Origin: Anaerolineales bacterium
Lineage (GTDB): Bacteria > Chloroflexota > Anaerolineae > Anaerolineales > DRMV01
Direction: 5' to 3'
Assembly (NCBI GenBank): GCA_027026295.1
Contig: JALVOR010000131.1
Coordinates: forward strand, 1-5,658
Length of the DNA: 5,658 nt
Shown here in pieces: positions 5,612 through 5,658 of this stretch. The first letter of the stretch is position 1. Each line of letters begins with the position of its first letter. The position numbers and the translations under genes are program-made. The notes beneath the pieces are model-generated. The model was not told where the DNA came from, did no database searches, and saw only the letters and a list, made by a program, of their open reading frames with translations.

Positions 5612-5658
5612 ATGCGCCTTCTCTCCTTTTCCCTCGACTACACCCCCCACGCCCACCG
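5612..5658 (+). CDS. Possible start of a further gene (3' truncated)
   Basis: An ATG at 5612 opens a frame to the window edge reading MRLLSFSLDYTPHAH, 48 nt after the preceding stop. The hydrophobic beginning and 'DYTPHAH' are loosely like the N-terminus of GT4-type glycosyltransferases ('DYPPH'), which would fit the locus. There is no convincing Shine-Dalgarno site in the C-rich sequence before it, and only 15 codons are visible, so neither the gene nor its product is certain. Confidence 0.35.
   Translation, partial: MRLLSFSLDYTPHAH

Overview
The window is about 5.7 kb of GC-rich bacterial DNA. All genes lie on the + strand and are tightly packed, which looks like the inside of a cell-surface glycan locus. 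GC-rich third codon positions, an Anaerolineae-like gene style and a four-helix-bundle (S23/IVP family) gene would fit Chloroflexota, but there is no taxonomic marker, so this is only a weak guess. No rRNA, tRNA, CRISPR array or transposase was seen.

Layout: (1) positions 1-446 hold the 3' end of a Wzt-like ABC-exporter gene, covering its C-terminal carbohydrate-binding domain. (2) 443-2020, overlapping it by ATGA, is a GT-B-type capsule/Kdo-transferase-like glycosyltransferase. (3) 2043-3044 is a PseB-type UDP-GlcNAc 4,6-dehydratase (inverting). (4) 3055-3972 is an RmlD-like SDR nucleotide-sugar reductase. (5) 4037-5110 is a NeuB/PseI-family nonulosonic acid synthase. (6) 5177-5563 is a small four-helix-bundle protein, flanked by short repeats that form inverted arms. 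(7) A possible further gene starts at 5612 and leaves the window.

Genes 3 to 5 would make precursors of a 9-deoxy nonulosonic acid (a pseudaminic-acid-like sugar). Genes 1 and 2 would add a terminal sugar to a polysaccharide and help export it. The usual PseC aminotransferase is absent between dehydratase and synthase; an RmlD-like reductase sits there instead, so the sugar could be non-standard or the missing steps may lie outside the window.

The most unusual stretch is 5098-5602. There the four-helix-bundle gene sits between upstream GATGCCC-type repeats and downstream GGGCATC-type repeats, including a perfect 13-bp inverted repeat. This recalls the stem-flanked 23S rRNA intervening sequences that often encode this protein family, but here it lies in a sugar operon.
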